The translations under genes were made by a program, and so were the position numbers. Of a stretch of DNA of 64,000 nt, positions 41,306 through 51,596 are shown in pieces. The notes beneath the pieces were generated by a model. It was not told where the DNA came from, did no database searches, and saw only the letters and a program-made list of their open reading frames with translations. Each line of letters starts with the position of its first letter. Position 1 is the first letter of the stretch. This DNA comes from Halanaerobium congolense (GTDB taxonomy: Bacteria; Bacillota; Halanaerobiia; Halanaerobiales; Halanaerobiaceae): assembly GCF_004366375.1 (NCBI RefSeq), contig NZ_SOEF01000003.1:62001-126000 (forward strand). Direction: 5' to 3'.

Positions 41306-43312
41306 CTATAAGGACCTTTTAATCTCCTTATAAGTATAGAATTCGATGATATCTCCAACTTTGATATCATTATAATTTTCAATTCCAATTCCACATTCAT
41401 AACCAGATTTTACTTCTCTTACATCATTTTCGAATCTTTTTAGAGAAGAGATTGTTCCTTCATGAATCACAACTCCATCTCTAATTAAACGGGCATCATA
41501 ATTACGATTGACATGACCGTCAGTAATATAGGCACCAGCAATAATTCCTACCTCAGGAACCTTAAATGTATCTCTAACTTCAGCTCTCCCTGTTACCTGC
41601 TCTCTTAATTCAGGATCCAAGAGACCTGCCATCGCATCTTTGATGTCTTCAATAGCTTTATAAATAACCCTATAAGTTCTAATATCTACTTTTTCTTTTT
41701 CCGCAGCTTTAATTGCATTATTATCAGGACGTACATTAAAACCAATAATAATTGCATTTGAAGCACTTGCCAGATTAACATCAGTTTCATTTACTCCACC
41801 AACACCAGTGTGAATAACATTAACTGTGACCTCATCTGTACCTAACCTTAATAGTGAAGCTTTTAAAGCCTCAATAGAACCTTGAACATCAGCTTTAATA
41901 ATAATATTGAGTTCCTTAACTTCACCTTCCTGAATCTGCTTATAAAGGTCATCTAAAGAAACCTTTGCATCTGACTGCAGTTCAGACTGTCTTCTTTCTG
42001 CCTGACGATCAGAAGCTACATCTCTCGCCTGTCTTTCATCTTCTAAAACCTGCACAAAATCTCCAGCAGCTGGAACATTATTAAAACCAAGCACCTCAAC
42101 AGCTGCTGCTGGTCCAGCTTCATCTAGTGAATCACCGTATTCGTTAAACATAGCTCTAACTCGACCAGAAGTAAGTCCAGCTAAGACTGGGTCGCCTATT
42201 TTTAAAGTTCCGTTCTTAACTAAGATAGTTGCAACTGGACCTCTACCTTTATCGAGCTCAGCCTCAATTACAATACCTTCTGCCAAACGGTCAGGATTTG
42301 CCTTTAATTCTTCCATTTCGGAAACCAAGATAATCATTTCTAAAAGTTCATCAATATTTTGCTCCTGCAGTGCAGAAACATTAACACAAATAGTATTTCC
42401 ACCCCAGTCTTCTGGAACTAAACCATATTCGGTTAATTCCTGTTTTACTCTTTCCGGCTGGGCATTAGCTTTATCGATTTTATTAATAGCAACAATAATA
42501 GGAATACCTGCAGCTTTAGCATGGTTAATTGCCTCTTCAGTTTGAGGCATAATTCCATCATCTGCAGCTACAACTAAAATTGCTATATCAGTTAATTGGG
42601 CACCACGTGCTCTCATTGCTGTAAAAGCTTCGTGACCTGGTGTATCAATAAAAGTTATTAATTTTCCATTAACTTCTGCCTGATATGCACCTATATGCTG
42701 AGTAATCCCCCCAGCTTCACTTCCGGCAACTTTACTTTTTCTAATTACATCCAGCAGAGTAGTTTTACCGTGATCAACATGACCCATTACTGTTACAATT
42801 GGTGGACGAGCTTTAAGATCTTCTTCTTTATCTTCAATCTCAGGTCCAACCCTCAATTGAACAGTTTCTTCCTCTTCTGATTTAAACTTAATCTTAACTC
42901 CAATTTCTTCAGCTAATAATTCAAGAGTGTCCTCATCAAGACTCTGATTGACATTAGCCATAACTCCCATATTCATTAATTCTACAATTAAATTATTAGG
43001 AGCTTCACCAATCTCTTCGGCAAATTCTTTAACTGTAATTGGTGTTTCTATCAACACAGCATCCTCTGCTTTGTTTTCTTCCTCTTCTTTACTGTTGTCC
43101 GCCTCAGCTTTAACAGCTTCTTTATGAGCTTCTTCATTTTCTACTGCAGTATTATCACCTGTATACATACCTTTTACAAGTTCTGCTGTTTCGTCAGTTA
43201 TTGTACTCATATGACTTGATACTTCAATATCAAGATCATTTAATATTTCAATTACTTCTTTACTATCCATATCCAGCTCATGAGCTAGATTATATACTCT
43301 AATTTTTGCCAT
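41306..43312 (-). CDS. infB: Translation initiation factor IF-2
   Basis: This GTPase brings initiator tRNA to the ribosome. A short N-terminal IF2_N region (1-50) and acidic linker precede a second IF2_N (about 90-145), then the G domain with GHVDHGKTT near residue 177, DTPGHEAF and NKID, then domains II-IV. At 668 aa it is short compared with enteric IF-2, as in many Firmicutes. GGAGGTG precedes the ATG. The gene follows rnpM directly, without the ylxQ (L7Ae-like) gene usually between them. Confidence 0.98.
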   Translation of the reverse strand: MAKIRVYNLAHELDMDSKEVIEILNDLDIEVSSHMSTITDETAELVKGMYTGDNTAVENEEAHKEAVKAEADNSKEEEENKAEDAVLIETPITVKEFAEEIGEAPNNLIVELMNMGVMANVNQSLDEDTLELLAEEIGVKIKFKSEEEETVQLRVGPEIEDKEEDLKARPPIVTVMGHVDHGKTTLLDVIRKSKVAGSEAGGITQHIGAYQAEVNGKLITFIDTPGHEAFTAMRARGAQLTDIAILVVAADDGIMPQTEEAINHAKAAGIPIIVAINKIDKANAQPERVKQELTEYGLVPEDWGGNTICVNVSALQEQNIDELLEMIILVSEMEELKANPDRLAEGIVIEAELDKGRGPVATILVKNGTLKIGDPVLAGLTSGRVRAMFNEYGDSLDEAGPAAAVEVLGFNNVPAAGDFVQVLEDERQARDVASDRQAERRQSELQSDAKVSLDDLYKQIQEGEVKELNIIIKADVQGSIEALKASLLRLGTDEVTVNVIHTGVGGVNETDVNLASASNAIIIGFNVRPDNNAIKAAEKEKVDIRTYRVIYKAIEDIKDAMAGLLDPELREQVTGRAEVRDTFKVPEVGIIAGAYITDGHVNRNYDARLIRDGVVIHEGTISSLKRFENDVREVKSGYECGIGIENYNDIKVGDIIEFYTYKEIKRSL

Positions 43313-43342
43313 ACTTGCACCTCCAAAATATTCTGCTGTTAG

Positions 43343-43603
43343 TTAATCATGTTTAATCTCCTCCGAAATTTGTTCATAAATTTCATCAGAAATTTCGATC
43401 TTTAATGCTTTTTTTAATGAATTTTTTTCTACTGCTTTATCTAAGCAATCCATATTAGGACAGAGATAAGCACCTCTACCAGGGATTCTACCTCCTGGAT
43501 CAACTAAAATTTCTCCTTTATTATTCACCACTCTTAAAAGTTCAATCTTGTCTCTTCTGGCACCACAACCTACGCATTTACGAATAGGACTTCTGCTCTG
43601 CAA
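43343..43603 (-). CDS. rnpM: YlxR family protein, RNase P modulator RnpM
   Basis: This small basic RNA-binding protein of the nusA-infB operon has been described in B. subtilis as a modulator of RNase P. It has the N-terminal SPIRKCVGCGARRDKIEL and GGRIPGRGAYLCPN, carrying the family cysteines and GRGAYLC motif. It has about 86 aa. I take the second TTG (43603), 7 bases after GGAGG, as start. It lies 47 bases after nusA. Confidence 0.92.
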   Translation of the reverse strand: MQSRSPIRKCVGCGARRDKIELLRVVNNKGEILVDPGGRIPGRGAYLCPNMDCLDKAVEKNSLKKALKIEISDEIYEQISEEIKHD

Positions 43604-43655
43604 TCTCAATCCTCCTTAAGATTTTTTTAGTTATCACAATAAATTCCTTCAAATT

Positions 43656-44912
43656 TTACAATTCATCTTTGCTTTTTTCTAACTTTTCTACTTCATCAGA
43701 GATTTCATCAATTAAATCCTCATTAGCCTCTTCAGCATCAGCATCTGGATCTAATTCTGCTGCAGAAGCTTCTTTTTCAATATCAGTCTCAACTTTACTT
43801 TCTTTTTCTTCGAAATCTTCCAAACTGGCTGTAAGTTCAGAGGCATCTGCTTTAATTTCTTCAATATTATCTGGTTTAACTTCAACTTCAGATTCTTTTT
43901 TGATATCTACTTTCCAGCCGGTTAGCTTGGCTGCAAGTCTGGCATTTTGACCTTCTTTACCAATAGCTAAAGATAATTGAAAGTCTGGTACAACAACTTC
44001 AGCAATCTTATCAGATTTATTAATATCCACGCCAATGACTTCAGCAGGATTTAAAGCATTTGCCACAAAGATTTCTGGATCATCATCCCACTTGACAATA
44101 TCAATTTTTTCATTGTTTAATTGTTCAACAACAGCCTGAACTCTCATACCTTTAGGACCAACACAGGCTCCTACCGGATCAACCTTGCTTTCAGAACTGC
44201 TAACTGCCATTTTAGATCTCTGACCGGCTTCTCTAGCAACTGCTTTAATTTCAACTAACCCCTGAAAAATTTCTGGAACTTCAATTTCAAAAAGTCTTTT
44301 TAATAATCCAGGATGAGTTCTAGAGACTAAAATTCGGGGACCTTTATTAGTTGTACTAACCTCAACTACATAAAGTTTAATTCTTTCACCAATTTCATAC
44401 TTCTCACCAGCAATCTGTTCAGAAGGCGGCAGCAGTGCTTCAGTTTTTCCCATATCAATTAAGATATTATCATTATGAAAACGTTGAATTGTTCCTGTAA
44501 TCAGCTCATCTTCTTTTTCTTTATACTGGTCAAAAATAACATCTCTTTCTGCCTCTCTAATTCTCTGCATCACAACCTGTTTAGCAGTCTGGGCTGCAAT
44601 CCGTCCAAATTTAGCAGGTGTTACCTCAATCTCTACAATATCACCAATTTTATATTTGCTGTCTATTCTTTCAGCTTCAGTTAAAGATATTTCACTATTT
44701 TTATTTTCAACATCTTCTACAACTTCCTTGCGAGAATAGACTTTAACCTCTCCAGCTTCAGCTGAAATTTCAATTCTTACATTATCTTTAGAACCAAAAT
44801 CTTTTTTATAAGCCGAAACTAAAGCGGTTTCAATGGCCTCTAATAATACATCTTTAGATATACCTTTATCTTTTTCTATATCATCCAGGGCCTGAATGAA
44901 TTCTAAATTCAT
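43656..44912 (-). CDS. nusA: Transcription termination/antitermination protein NusA
   Basis: This RNA polymerase-binding factor modulates pausing and termination. It has an N-terminal polymerase-binding domain (1-130), S1 (about 135-200), and KH1/KH2 (about 205-345) with DPVGACVGPKGMRVQ and LSLAIGKEGQNARLAA. The last 70 residues are a strongly acidic tail, without the AR repeats of enteric NusA. It has 418 aa. A run of seven G's provides the ribosome binding site. It follows rimP by 18 bases. Confidence 0.97.
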   Translation of the reverse strand: MNLEFIQALDDIEKDKGISKDVLLEAIETALVSAYKKDFGSKDNVRIEISAEAGEVKVYSRKEVVEDVENKNSEISLTEAERIDSKYKIGDIVEIEVTPAKFGRIAAQTAKQVVMQRIREAERDVIFDQYKEKEDELITGTIQRFHNDNILIDMGKTEALLPPSEQIAGEKYEIGERIKLYVVEVSTTNKGPRILVSRTHPGLLKRLFEIEVPEIFQGLVEIKAVAREAGQRSKMAVSSSESKVDPVGACVGPKGMRVQAVVEQLNNEKIDIVKWDDDPEIFVANALNPAEVIGVDINKSDKIAEVVVPDFQLSLAIGKEGQNARLAAKLTGWKVDIKKESEVEVKPDNIEEIKADASELTASLEDFEEKESKVETDIEKEASAAELDPDADAEEANEDLIDEISDEVEKLEKSKDEL

Positions 44913-44930
44913 ACTTTCCCCCCCTTAATA

Positions 44931-45392
44931 TTAAATTTCAAAAGTTAAATTAGCTCTTGCTACTAAATTATAATCAATAGTTATTTCTTCATTACTTTTA
45001 AGAATCAAAGTTATTTTTTCATTTTTAAACTCTTTTAGAGAACCGATGAATTCTTTTTCACCATCTATTTTCTTAAAAGTTTTGACTGCGATTAATTCTC
45101 CCTGAAAACGTTCGAAATCCTCTTCTGTTTTAAGCGGCCTTTCAATCCCTGGAGAAGAAACTTCTAATATATAGCTCTTATCAATTGGATCTTCCTCATC
45201 TAGAATAATGCTTAAAGATCTACTTACTTTTTCGCATTCTTCAATAGTTAAATCACCATTTTTATTTTCTAAAAAAATACGAAGAACCCAATCACTTCCT
45301 TCTTTAAGAAACTCAACGTCAATCAATGTTAAATTTTCGTTATGGGCAATTGGAAGCACAAAATCGGTTACTGTATCAGCAACTTTTCCCAA
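44931..45392 (-). CDS. rimP: Ribosome maturation factor RimP
   Basis: This protein aids 30S assembly. It shows the two-domain family layout with LTLIDVEFLKEGSDWVLRIFL and SPGIERPLKTEEDFERF. It has about 153 aa. I favour the TTG at 45392, because GGGGTG lies 6 bases upstream and it gives the normal N-terminus; a GTG at 45401 is the alternative. It opens the rimP-nusA-rnpM-infB unit, behind the polC terminator and REP-like element. Confidence 0.95.
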   Translation of the reverse strand: MGKVADTVTDFVLPIAHNENLTLIDVEFLKEGSDWVLRIFLENKNGDLTIEECEKVSRSLSIILDEEDPIDKSYILEVSSPGIERPLKTEEDFERFQGELIAVKTFKKIDGEKEFIGSLKEFKNEKITLILKSNEEITIDYNLVARANLTFEI

Positions 45393-45450
45393 ATAAAACA
45401 CCCCACTTTCTTAAATATTTAATTTTATTTTTAAAATTTTGCTTAAACTA

Positions 45451-45480
45451 TAATAAAAGAGTGGGAAGACATCCCCACTC
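45451..45480 (-). terminator. Terminator between polC and rimP
   Basis: The stem GAGTGGG / CCCACTC (45459-45465 and 45474-45480) with an 8-base loop is followed on the minus strand by TTTTATTA. It separates the uppS-to-polC transcript from rimP-nusA. Confidence 0.85.
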
Positions 45481-45564
45481 CTAAAAATCGACATTAGTAT
45501 TTATCAGAACTCTTTCCTTTATAATTCTATCACAGCTTTTTTAGACTTGCAAGTTTTTTGATAG

Positions 45565-45624
45565 AACCGAACGGTATCAACCGAACGGTACCAGGTACAA
45601 AAACGTGTTTTTGTACCTGGTACC
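45565..45624. repeat. REP-like element: 14-bp tandem repeat plus 38-bp inverted repeat
   Basis: Two tandem 14-bp units beginning AACCGAACGGTA (45565-45578, 45579-45592) lead into a perfect inverted repeat at 45587-45624. Its arms are 18 bases (GGTACCAGGTACAAAAAC and its complement) around a GT centre. It starts 7 bases past the polC stop. It is not a normal terminator, because no U-tract follows, and its G+C is above the surroundings. It looks like a REP/REPIN-type mobile palindrome. Confidence 0.75.
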
Positions 45625-45631
45625 TATCGTT

Positions 45632-48600
45632 TTAAAACAATGACAGCTGATTTCGTTCGGGCATTCCATTTAAAGAGCCGTGTTCTCTTAAAATTTCAAT
45701 TACTGTGGAAGTAAGGGAGGTTCGGTTTGATAATTCTTCAATTGAAGTAAAATCTGATTTTTGTCTTTCAAGGACTACACTTTCAGCAGCACTACCTCCT
45801 AATCCCTGAAGGCTGATTAATGGTGCCAAAAGTTTATTATCCTCTTTTTTGATAAATCTATCAGCTGCCGATTCATAAATATCGACTGGCAAAAATTCAA
45901 TCCCCCTCATCATTGCCTCCAGTACAATTCTCAACACTGTTAGAGTTCCACTTTCTTTAGCAGTCATATCATTACCTAATGCTTCCAGTTCTTCAATTTT
46001 ATTAATTACAGTTTCTTTACCATTACAGGCCAGCTGAGCATCAAAGTCATCAGCTTTAATTGAAAAATAAGAAGTATAAAATGCTGCAGGATGATGAACT
46101 TTGAAATAAGCAATTCTGTAAGCCATTGTTACATAAGCAGCAGCATGAGCTTTAGGAAACATATATTTTATCTTTTTACAGGAATCAATATACCACTCAG
46201 GTACATTGTTTTCCTGCATTATCTTTTCTTCTTCTTCAGTCAAACCTTTACCTTTTCGTACATGTTCCATAATCCAAAAGGCAGTAGAAGGCTCAACTCC
46301 ACGCTGGAGGAGATAATTCATAATATCATCACGCACTGAAATCACCTCTGCCAGCTCGGCTTTTCCTTTTTTAATTAAATTCTGAGCATTGTTTAACCAA
46401 ACATCTGTACCGTGGGAAAGACCACTTATTCGAACCAGTTCGGCAAATGTTGTCGGTCTGGTATCCCTAAGCATCTGCTGAACAAAAGAAGTACCAAATT
46501 CAGGTATTCCCAGGGTTCCAATATCAGTACCAAGTAAGTCAGGATCAACTCCTAATATCTCAGTTCCAGAAAATATACTCATTGTATCCTGATCATCAAG
46601 CGGAATATCTTTAGGCTTAATTCCGGTCATGTCCTGCAGCAGTTTGAGTGATGTAGGATCATCGTGACCGAGTAAATCAAGCTTTAAAATCCTACCACTA
46701 ATTGAGTGGTAATCAAAATGAGTAGTTCTAATATCTGTATCCTGATCATTTGCCGGATGCTGAATCGGACTAAAATCAAATATTTCATTAACTTTTGGAA
46801 CAATCATTAAACCACCTGGATGCTGCCCGGTCGTTCTACGCACACCAGTACAGCCAGCCACCAAACGATCAATTTCTGCCCTTTTAACATCCATCCCTTT
46901 ATCATCGAGATAATTTTTTACAAAGCCAAAGGCTGTTCGATCAGCAATTGTAGAAATCGTACCTGCTTTATAAACATAGTCTCTACCGAAAAATTCTTCA
47001 GTATATTTATGGATTTTCCCTTGGTATTCTCCGGAAAAGTTAAGATCAATATCAGGAACTTTATCACCTTTAAAACCCATAAAAACTTCGAAAGGAATAT
47101 CAAATCCATCTTTAATAAATTCACAGCCACAATCTGGACAAACTTTATCCGGCAAATCAACTCCAGTCCCAATTGAACCATCAGTTATAAATTCATATTT
47201 TGAACATTCAGGACAGCGGTAATGTGGTGGTAAGGGGTTAACTTCAGTTATTTCAGTCATTGTTGCCACAAAAGAAGATCCTACTGATCCCCTCGAACCT
47301 ACTAGATATCCATCTTCCAATGATTTTTTTACAAGTTTATGTGCAATTAAATAAATAACAGCAAAACCATTTTCAATAATTGAAGAAAGTTCTTTTTCCA
47401 GGCGATCAACTACCTGTTTTGGCAGGTTTTCACCATAAAACTCATGTGCACGCTGATAAGACATCTCTCTGATTTCTTCTTCTGCCCCTTCGATTTCAGG
47501 TGTAAAAAGCCCATCCGGAATCGGTTTAATATTTTCAATTTGTTCTAAAATTTGATTTGGATTATCAATTACAATTTTTTCTGCTGTCTCCTCACCAAAA
47601 TAAGCAAATTCTGTCAGCATCTCTTCTGTAGTTCTATAATAAATTGGAGGCTGCTGATCTGCATCATTGAAGCCCTGACCGGTCTGGAGAATTTCTCTAA
47701 AAATGCTGTCTTTCGGGTCTAAAAAATGAGCATCTGAAGTAGCAACAACTGGTTTATTTAGTTCCTGACCCAGCTGGTATATCTTTTTATTAATATCTTT
47801 TAGATCCTCTCTGGAATTAACTTTATCCGGAATCAAAAATTGATTATTACCCAGCGGCTGAAGCTCAAGATAGTCATATAATTTAGCTATTTTTTTTATT
47901 TCATTTCTTGGTCTATTATTGACAAATGCTTTATAAATCTGACCTGCTTCACAGGCAGAACCAATTAGCAGGCCTTCTCGGTGCTGTAATAAGATGCTTT
48001 TTAAAATTCTTGGTTTTTTGTAAAAATTATTTAAATGAGAAATTGAAATTAACTTATATAAATTTTTAAGACCTTTTTTGTTTTTAGCTAAAATAACAGC
48101 ATGGAATGGTCTTAAATCTTTCCAGTCAATCTTAGAGATATAATTGTTGATCTGGTTTAGGTTATCTGTCCCATCAGTTTGAATAAGTGCCAATAAATTG
48201 TTGAGCACCTCAGCTGTTGCTCCAGCATCATCTAAAGCTCGGTGATGATTTTCTAAATCAACATTAAAGTATTTAGCCAATGTATTTAATTTATAATTTT
48301 TAGTATCCTTAACTACTGCTCTAGCCAGCCCCAAAGTATCTAAAACTGTGTAATCATCTTTTTTAATTTCTAATTTTTCTAAAGCAGTTCTAATAAAACC
48401 ATAATCAAAGTCTGCATTATGAGCTACTAAAACTCCATCACCAGCAAATTCAATAAAATCATTAATAACCTCTGCTAATCCAGGTGCATCTTTGACCATT
48501 CGATCATTGATTCCTGTAATTTCAGTTATTTTAGCGGGGATTTTTACTCCCGGGTTAATAAAAGATTTGAACTCATCAATTTTTTCGCCAGCTTTAATTT

Positions 48601-49849
48601 TCACTGCACCAATTTCTATTATTTCATGTTGTGAGGGATTAAGACCGGTGGTCTCTAAATCAAAAACTACAAACTCTGTTTCGTTAACTGCAGCAGAATA
48701 AGGATTGTTGATGATTGGTTCTCCATCATCTACTAGATAGGCTTCAACTCCATAAATAATCTGTACATTATGCTTTTGACCGGCAGCATAAGCATCGGGG
48801 AAGGCCTGAACAACACCATGATCAGTAATTGCTATTGCCTTATGCCCCCAATCACCGGCTCTTTTAACAACATCTTTTACATTAATTACAGAGTCCATCG
48901 CACTCATTTGAGTATGCAAATGAAGTTCAACTCTTTTTTCTTCAGCTTGATCCATTCTTCTTTCTTTTTTTAAAGGCATTAAATCATTAAAAATAATTCC
49001 CCATTCCTTGCTGTAGGGATCAAAAGCTACCTTACCTCTAATTTTAAGATGCTGCCCTTTGCTTAAGCTATCTAAAAAATTATCTTTTTCATCAGTGAAG
49101 CATTTTGCAGAAATGGAGCTGTCATAATCGGTAATCTTTAAGATATATAAATAGCTTCCTTTTCTGGTTTGACGAACATCAATATCAAATAAATCAGCTT
49201 CTACAATTACTGAAGGAATTTCAGTATCCAGTTCTCTTAAACTGTGGGTTTTCTGACCTCTGATCACCCTTCCATAGCGGTCTTTGTTCTTTTTAACTCT
49301 GCTTTTATTTTGAGAAGAATTAGATTTCCCATTTGAATAATTTTGAGAAAGTGGAGCTGTTCTTTCCGAACGCTGTTTGAATTTATTAGGATCAGAATTC
49401 TCTTTAATTTCTGGTAAAAAATCACCATTATGAACTGAAACTTTTTTTATCTCTTTTAAATATTTACCAATATTATTTTCTAAAAAATTAATTACCTTTG
49501 GCTGACCTAATTTTTTTTGAGCCATTTTTGTTTCCAACTTTATGTTCAGTTCCTGCCCTTTCAAAAAAAGCTGAGCTCTTTTCAACCAGTTGGTGCTGAA
49601 GGAAAAGTATGATTCGAAGTTTTTAATTATTTGAGGCCAAATTAAAAACAATTCCTCTTTTAAGCTCAAGTCAGAAATTATTTCTAATTGAAATTTCTGT
49701 TCTGTTAACGATAGTCTTTTATTCAAATCATTTCTTATTTCCGCTTTATTATTAGAATCTGTGATACAATAAACGATTTTTTTCTGCTGATCACAGATTA
49801 AATATTTATATAAGTTGTTTGATTTAATTGAACTTAGTGCCTTTATCAT
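45632..49849 (-). CDS. polC: DNA polymerase III alpha subunit, PolC type
   Basis: This is the Gram-positive-type replicative polymerase with built-in proofreading. In order it has an N-terminal region, an OB fold (about 215-290), a PHP domain starting VELHLHTQMSAMDS (about 307), an inserted DnaQ-type exonuclease with FVVFDLETTGL (about 393), a Zn-binding CPEC...CPDC region, the catalytic PDIDLNFSGEYQ, and C-terminal helix-hairpin-helix parts. Its 1405 aa are typical. GGAAGGAG precedes the ATG. It lies in the conserved proS-polC order. Confidence 0.98.
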   Translation of the reverse strand: MIKALSSIKSNNLYKYLICDQQKKIVYCITDSNNKAEIRNDLNKRLSLTEQKFQLEIISDLSLKEELFLIWPQIIKNFESYFSFSTNWLKRAQLFLKGQELNIKLETKMAQKKLGQPKVINFLENNIGKYLKEIKKVSVHNGDFLPEIKENSDPNKFKQRSERTAPLSQNYSNGKSNSSQNKSRVKKNKDRYGRVIRGQKTHSLRELDTEIPSVIVEADLFDIDVRQTRKGSYLYILKITDYDSSISAKCFTDEKDNFLDSLSKGQHLKIRGKVAFDPYSKEWGIIFNDLMPLKKERRMDQAEEKRVELHLHTQMSAMDSVINVKDVVKRAGDWGHKAIAITDHGVVQAFPDAYAAGQKHNVQIIYGVEAYLVDDGEPIINNPYSAAVNETEFVVFDLETTGLNPSQHEIIEIGAVKIKAGEKIDEFKSFINPGVKIPAKITEITGINDRMVKDAPGLAEVINDFIEFAGDGVLVAHNADFDYGFIRTALEKLEIKKDDYTVLDTLGLARAVVKDTKNYKLNTLAKYFNVDLENHHRALDDAGATAEVLNNLLALIQTDGTDNLNQINNYISKIDWKDLRPFHAVILAKNKKGLKNLYKLISISHLNNFYKKPRILKSILLQHREGLLIGSACEAGQIYKAFVNNRPRNEIKKIAKLYDYLELQPLGNNQFLIPDKVNSREDLKDINKKIYQLGQELNKPVVATSDAHFLDPKDSIFREILQTGQGFNDADQQPPIYYRTTEEMLTEFAYFGEETAEKIVIDNPNQILEQIENIKPIPDGLFTPEIEGAEEEIREMSYQRAHEFYGENLPKQVVDRLEKELSSIIENGFAVIYLIAHKLVKKSLEDGYLVGSRGSVGSSFVATMTEITEVNPLPPHYRCPECSKYEFITDGSIGTGVDLPDKVCPDCGCEFIKDGFDIPFEVFMGFKGDKVPDIDLNFSGEYQGKIHKYTEEFFGRDYVYKAGTISTIADRTAFGFVKNYLDDKGMDVKRAEIDRLVAGCTGVRRTTGQHPGGLMIVPKVNEIFDFSPIQHPANDQDTDIRTTHFDYHSISGRILKLDLLGHDDPTSLKLLQDMTGIKPKDIPLDDQDTMSIFSGTEILGVDPDLLGTDIGTLGIPEFGTSFVQQMLRDTRPTTFAELVRISGLSHGTDVWLNNAQNLIKKGKAELAEVISVRDDIMNYLLQRGVEPSTAFWIMEHVRKGKGLTEEEEKIMQENNVPEWYIDSCKKIKYMFPKAHAAAYVTMAYRIAYFKVHHPAAFYTSYFSIKADDFDAQLACNGKETVINKIEELEALGNDMTAKESGTLTVLRIVLEAMMRGIEFLPVDIYESAADRFIKKEDNKLLAPLISLQGLGGSAAESVVLERQKSDFTSIEELSNRTSLTSTVIEILREHGSLNGMPERNQLSLF

Positions 49850-49889
49850 TAATTACTCCTTCCAGAGAGTTTTTTAAACCCTTTAAACC

Positions 49890-51596
49890 CTAAGAAATCT
49901 CTGCAAATAATTCTTTAACTTTTGCTTCTAAATTATCTAATTTTATTTCCAGTTTTTCATTTGTTGATCTAATCATTGCTTCAACAACACCATTTTCAAG
50001 TGAACGAGAACCAATAGTTAAACGGAGTGGGATTCCGATCAGTTCGGAATCATTAAATTTAACTCCTGCTCTTTCCTGACGATCATCAATAAGGACTTCC
50101 CAGCCCTGATCTTTTAAGCTTTGATAAATTTCTTCAGATTTTTCCTGGACTAGTCTATCATTACCTAAAGGAAGGATAATAACCTGATAAGGAGCAATAG
50201 CTTTAGGCCATTTAATTCCATATTGATCATTATTTTGTTCAATTGCAGCAGCCACTAAACGGGTAATTCCAATTCCGTAACTTCCCATTACAATTGGCTG
50301 TGCTTTTCCATTTTCATCTAAATAATTTGCTCCCATATTTTCACTGTATTTAGTTCCTAATTTAAAAATATGGCCGACTTCTATACCATCTTTGATATTC
50401 AGTTTTCCACTTTCACATTTAGAACAGTTTTCACCCTCTTTAACCGAGCGTAAATCTGTAAAAGCTTCAACTTCAAAGTCTCTACCTGCTTTAACATCTT
50501 TAAAATGATAGTCTATTTCATTAGCCCCAACTACGGCTCCTGACATATTTTGAAGCCTTTTATCAGCCACAACCCTGACCTCATCTAAATTAACAGGACC
50601 AATAAAACCGGGAACACTATTAAATAATTCTTCAAATTCTTCCTCTTCCGCCGCTCTCAGCTCATTTGCCTGCAGATAGTTTATTAATTTAATTTCATTT
50701 AACTCATCTTCACCAGAAACTAAAGCTAAAACAGCCTCTCCATCAGCAACCAGTGCTACTGCTTTAATCATCTTAGCAGCTGGAACCTCTAAATATTCTA
50801 CTAATTGGTCAATAGTTTTAATCTCAGGTGTATGTATTTTTTCAAAATTTGAATCTACCTCAAAGTCAATTTCAACTTTATCTGAAGTTGCTCTCTCCAC
50901 ATTAGCAGCATAATCACAGTGACTGCAGAATGCAATTTCGTCTTCTCCGGAATCAGCTAAAACCATAAATTCGTGCGAATCTTTTCCGCCCATGGCACCT
51001 GTATCTGCTTCAACTGCAACCGCTTCTAGACCACATTCAGCAAAAATACGCTCATAAGCATCGTACATTGCTTGATAACTCTTATCTAATCCCTGATAGT
51101 CAACATCCAGACTGTAAGCATCTTTCATAATAAATTCACGGCCGCGCATTACACCAAAACGGGGTCTGATTTCATCTCTAACCTTAGTCTGAATCTGATA
51201 CAAATTTAAAGGTAAATCTTTATAAGAACGAACTTCATCTCGAACTAAATCAGTTACAACTTCCTCGTGAGTTGGTCCCAAACAATATTCTCGATTTTTA
51301 CGGTCTAAAAATTTAATCATTAAAGGACCAAATTTATCCCAACGTTTAGAATCCTTCCAGATTTCAGATGTCTGCATAACTGGTAGTAAAACTTCCTGAG
51401 CTCCACTATTATCCATATGCTTTCTGGTGATTTTTTCGATCTTTTTAATAATTCTATAACCTAAAGGAAGATAAGAATAAATTCCGGAAGAATGTTTTCT
51501 CATCAATCCCGCTCTCAGCATCAATTTATGACTTGTTACCTCAGCTTCTGCTGGATCTTCTTTTAATGTTGGTAAATATAATTTTGACATGCGCAT
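49890..51596 (-). CDS. proS: Proline--tRNA ligase
   Basis: This bacterial-type class II synthetase charges tRNA-Pro. It has the catalytic core with motif 2 RDEIRPRFGVMRGREFIMKD, an inserted YbaK-like editing domain (about 225-390, with TGAMGGKDSHEF just before), and the C-terminal anticodon-binding domain with GWEVLIDDRQERAGVKFND. Its 568 aa are standard. It lies between ispG and polC, the usual Firmicute order. Confidence 0.98.
   Translation of the reverse strand: MRMSKLYLPTLKEDPAEAEVTSHKLMLRAGLMRKHSSGIYSYLPLGYRIIKKIEKITRKHMDNSGAQEVLLPVMQTSEIWKDSKRWDKFGPLMIKFLDRKNREYCLGPTHEEVVTDLVRDEVRSYKDLPLNLYQIQTKVRDEIRPRFGVMRGREFIMKDAYSLDVDYQGLDKSYQAMYDAYERIFAECGLEAVAVEADTGAMGGKDSHEFMVLADSGEDEIAFCSHCDYAANVERATSDKVEIDFEVDSNFEKIHTPEIKTIDQLVEYLEVPAAKMIKAVALVADGEAVLALVSGEDELNEIKLINYLQANELRAAEEEEFEELFNSVPGFIGPVNLDEVRVVADKRLQNMSGAVVGANEIDYHFKDVKAGRDFEVEAFTDLRSVKEGENCSKCESGKLNIKDGIEVGHIFKLGTKYSENMGANYLDENGKAQPIVMGSYGIGITRLVAAAIEQNNDQYGIKWPKAIAPYQVIILPLGNDRLVQEKSEEIYQSLKDQGWEVLIDDRQERAGVKFNDSELIGIPLRLTIGSRSLENGVVEAMIRSTNEKLEIKLDNLEAKVKELFAEIS

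Noticed and set aside
45587-45624. 38-bp palindrome read as the polC terminator
   Set aside because: No U-tract follows on the minus strand, and a proper terminator exists 110 bases further at 45451-45480.
46820-47181. Open frames of 118 and 87 codons on both strands inside polC
   Set aside because: Both overlap the conserved Zn-binding and catalytic part of polC and look like frame shadows of a real gene.
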